DNA from: Mycolicibacterium sp. P9-64
GTDB lineage: Bacteria; Actinomycetota; Actinomycetes; Mycobacteriales; Mycobacteriaceae
Assembly: GCF_008329605.1 (NCBI RefSeq)
Contig: NZ_NPKO01000004.1
Span: forward strand, 558,001-622,000
Direction of reading: 5' to 3'
Length of the DNA: 64,000 bases
This document shows positions 63,433-64,000 of the stretch, piece after piece; positions within the stretch are counted from its first letter, which is position 1, and each line of letters starts with the position of its first letter. Under the pieces are notes generated by a model, which saw nothing but the letters and a program-made list of their open reading frames with translations, was not told the origin of the DNA and did not search any database. A program made the translations under genes and the position numbers.

Positions 63433-64000
63433 ACGCACTGTCCGTCGTTCTCGCAGGTGGGGGTACCGCGGGGCACGTCGAACCGGCGATGGCCGTTGCC
63501 GACGCCCTGATGGCGCTTGATCCAGACATCCGGATCACGGTGCTCGGCACGGAACGTGGATTGGAGACCCGGTTGGTGCCCGAACGCGGCTACCACCTCG
63601 AACTCATCACCCCGGTGCCGCTGCCCCGCAAGCCGTCGGGTGACCTGGTGCGGCTCCCGCTGCGGGTACGCAAGGCCATCCGGCAGACGCGCGCGGTGTT
63701 CGACGACGTCGAGGCCGACGTCGTCATCGGTTTCGGGGGCTACGTCGCGCTACCTGCCTACCTGGCCGCCCGCCGTGGCGTGCGCCGCAGATCCGTGCCC
63801 GTGGTGATCCACGAGGCCAACGCCAGCGCGGGGTGGGCCAACCGGGTGGGCGCCCGTTCGGCGCGACGCGTGCTGTCCGCAGTCGCAGATCCTGGGCTGC
63901 GCCGCGTGGAGGTCGTCGGCGTTCCGGTGCGGAACACCATCACCTCGCTGGACCGGAAGGCGCTGCGCGCCGAGGCCCGCGCGCACTTCGGCTTCTCCGA
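63429..64000 (+). CDS. murG: UDP-GlcNAc:lipid I GlcNAc transferase, 3' end cut by window
   Basis: The first 190 residues or so are visible, from a GTG overlapping the ftsW stop. The glycine-rich donor loop [17 protein letters not shown] is near residue 8, and the membrane-docking and second Gly block [18 protein letters not shown] and [15 protein letters not shown] follow. It makes lipid II. The frame is open to the window end. Confidence 0.95.
   Translation, partial: MNALSVVLAGGGTAGHVEPAMAVADALMALDPDIRITVLGTERGLETRLVPERGYHLELITPVPLPRKPSGDLVRLPLRVRKAIRQTRAVFDDVEADVVIGFGGYVALPAYLAARRGVRRRSVPVVIHEANASAGWANRVGARSARRVLSAVADPGLRRVEVVGVPVRNTITSLDRKALRAEARAHFGFS

Overview
The window is a GC-rich chromosomal segment from a fast-growing Mycobacterium (Mycolicibacterium-type) actinobacterium. 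The evidence is gene content and order: a glnA1 to murG run matches, in inverted orientation, the Mycobacterium tuberculosis H37Rv interval around Rv2220 to Rv2153c. It includes the mycobacterial cytochrome bcc-aa3 genes, the PIM/LM/LAM mannosyltransferases PimB', MptA and the Rv2181 type, MmpS3, PknL and a mycobacterial dcw (division and cell wall) cluster. I saw no transposases, prophage genes, PE/PPE genes, CRISPR arrays, tRNAs or rRNAs. Coding density is very high: many same-strand genes overlap by ATGA or GTGA, and many convergent genes overlap at their stop codons.

Layout. 1-3 kb: a truncated luciferase-like oxidoreductase, a DoxX/methyltransferase pair and a secreted lipase-like protein. 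3-4.6 kb: glnA1 behind a tandem GlnR-type operator. 4.6-10.2 kb: an RDD membrane protein, then a minus-strand lipoate unit (dlaT, SDR/TIGR01777, lipB, lipA, DUF4191). 10.3-14.5 kb: a small conserved protein, pepB, gcvT and ilvE. 14.5-17.5 kb: late cobalamin genes cobU-cobT-cobS behind a DUF3043 gene. 17.6-22.8 kb: glycerate kinase, an A-type Fe-S carrier, a membrane protein, adenosine kinase and asnB. 22.9-30.4 kb: respiratory genes ctaC-ctaF and, on the other strand, ctaE-qcrC-qcrA-qcrB, with mmpS3 and a membrane protein between them. 30.5-38.8 kb: trpD, an exonuclease/GIY-YIG fusion, a small Cys-rich protein, an NlpC/P60 endopeptidase, a zinc-peptidase-like membrane protein, pimB' and fadD15. 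38.9-43.6 kb: a five-gene set (two SRPBCC proteins, an ArsA-like ATPase, a CxxC protein, a PlsC acyltransferase) facing a GT87 mannosyltransferase. 43.7-52.2 kb: a membrane protein, an exoribonuclease, aroG, pknL and its divergent DNA-binding partner, then mptA, an idsA-type prenyl synthase, lppM and a GNAT gene. 52.4-64 kb: a DUF3040 gene, a strong terminator, and the dcw cluster mraZ-rsmH-ftsL-like-pbpB-murE-murF-mraY-ftsW-murG (murG is cut by the window end).

How the genes work together. LipB and LipA build the lipoyl groups carried by DlaT. CtaC/E/F and QcrABC form the bcc-aa3 respiratory supercomplex. PimB', the Rv2181-type enzyme, MptA, the prenyl synthase and the PlsC-like enzyme touch envelope glycolipid synthesis. 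The dcw genes make lipid II and the septum. The most striking anomaly is that murD, which H37Rv carries between mraY and ftsW, is absent. It is replaced by a 146-base spacer with a WhiA-like GACAC motif also seen upstream of mraZ. Other notable signals are MraZ boxes with 10-base periodicity, a four-half-site GlnR operator, about a dozen leaderless-type promoters, and overlapping divergent -10 elements between pknL and its neighbour.
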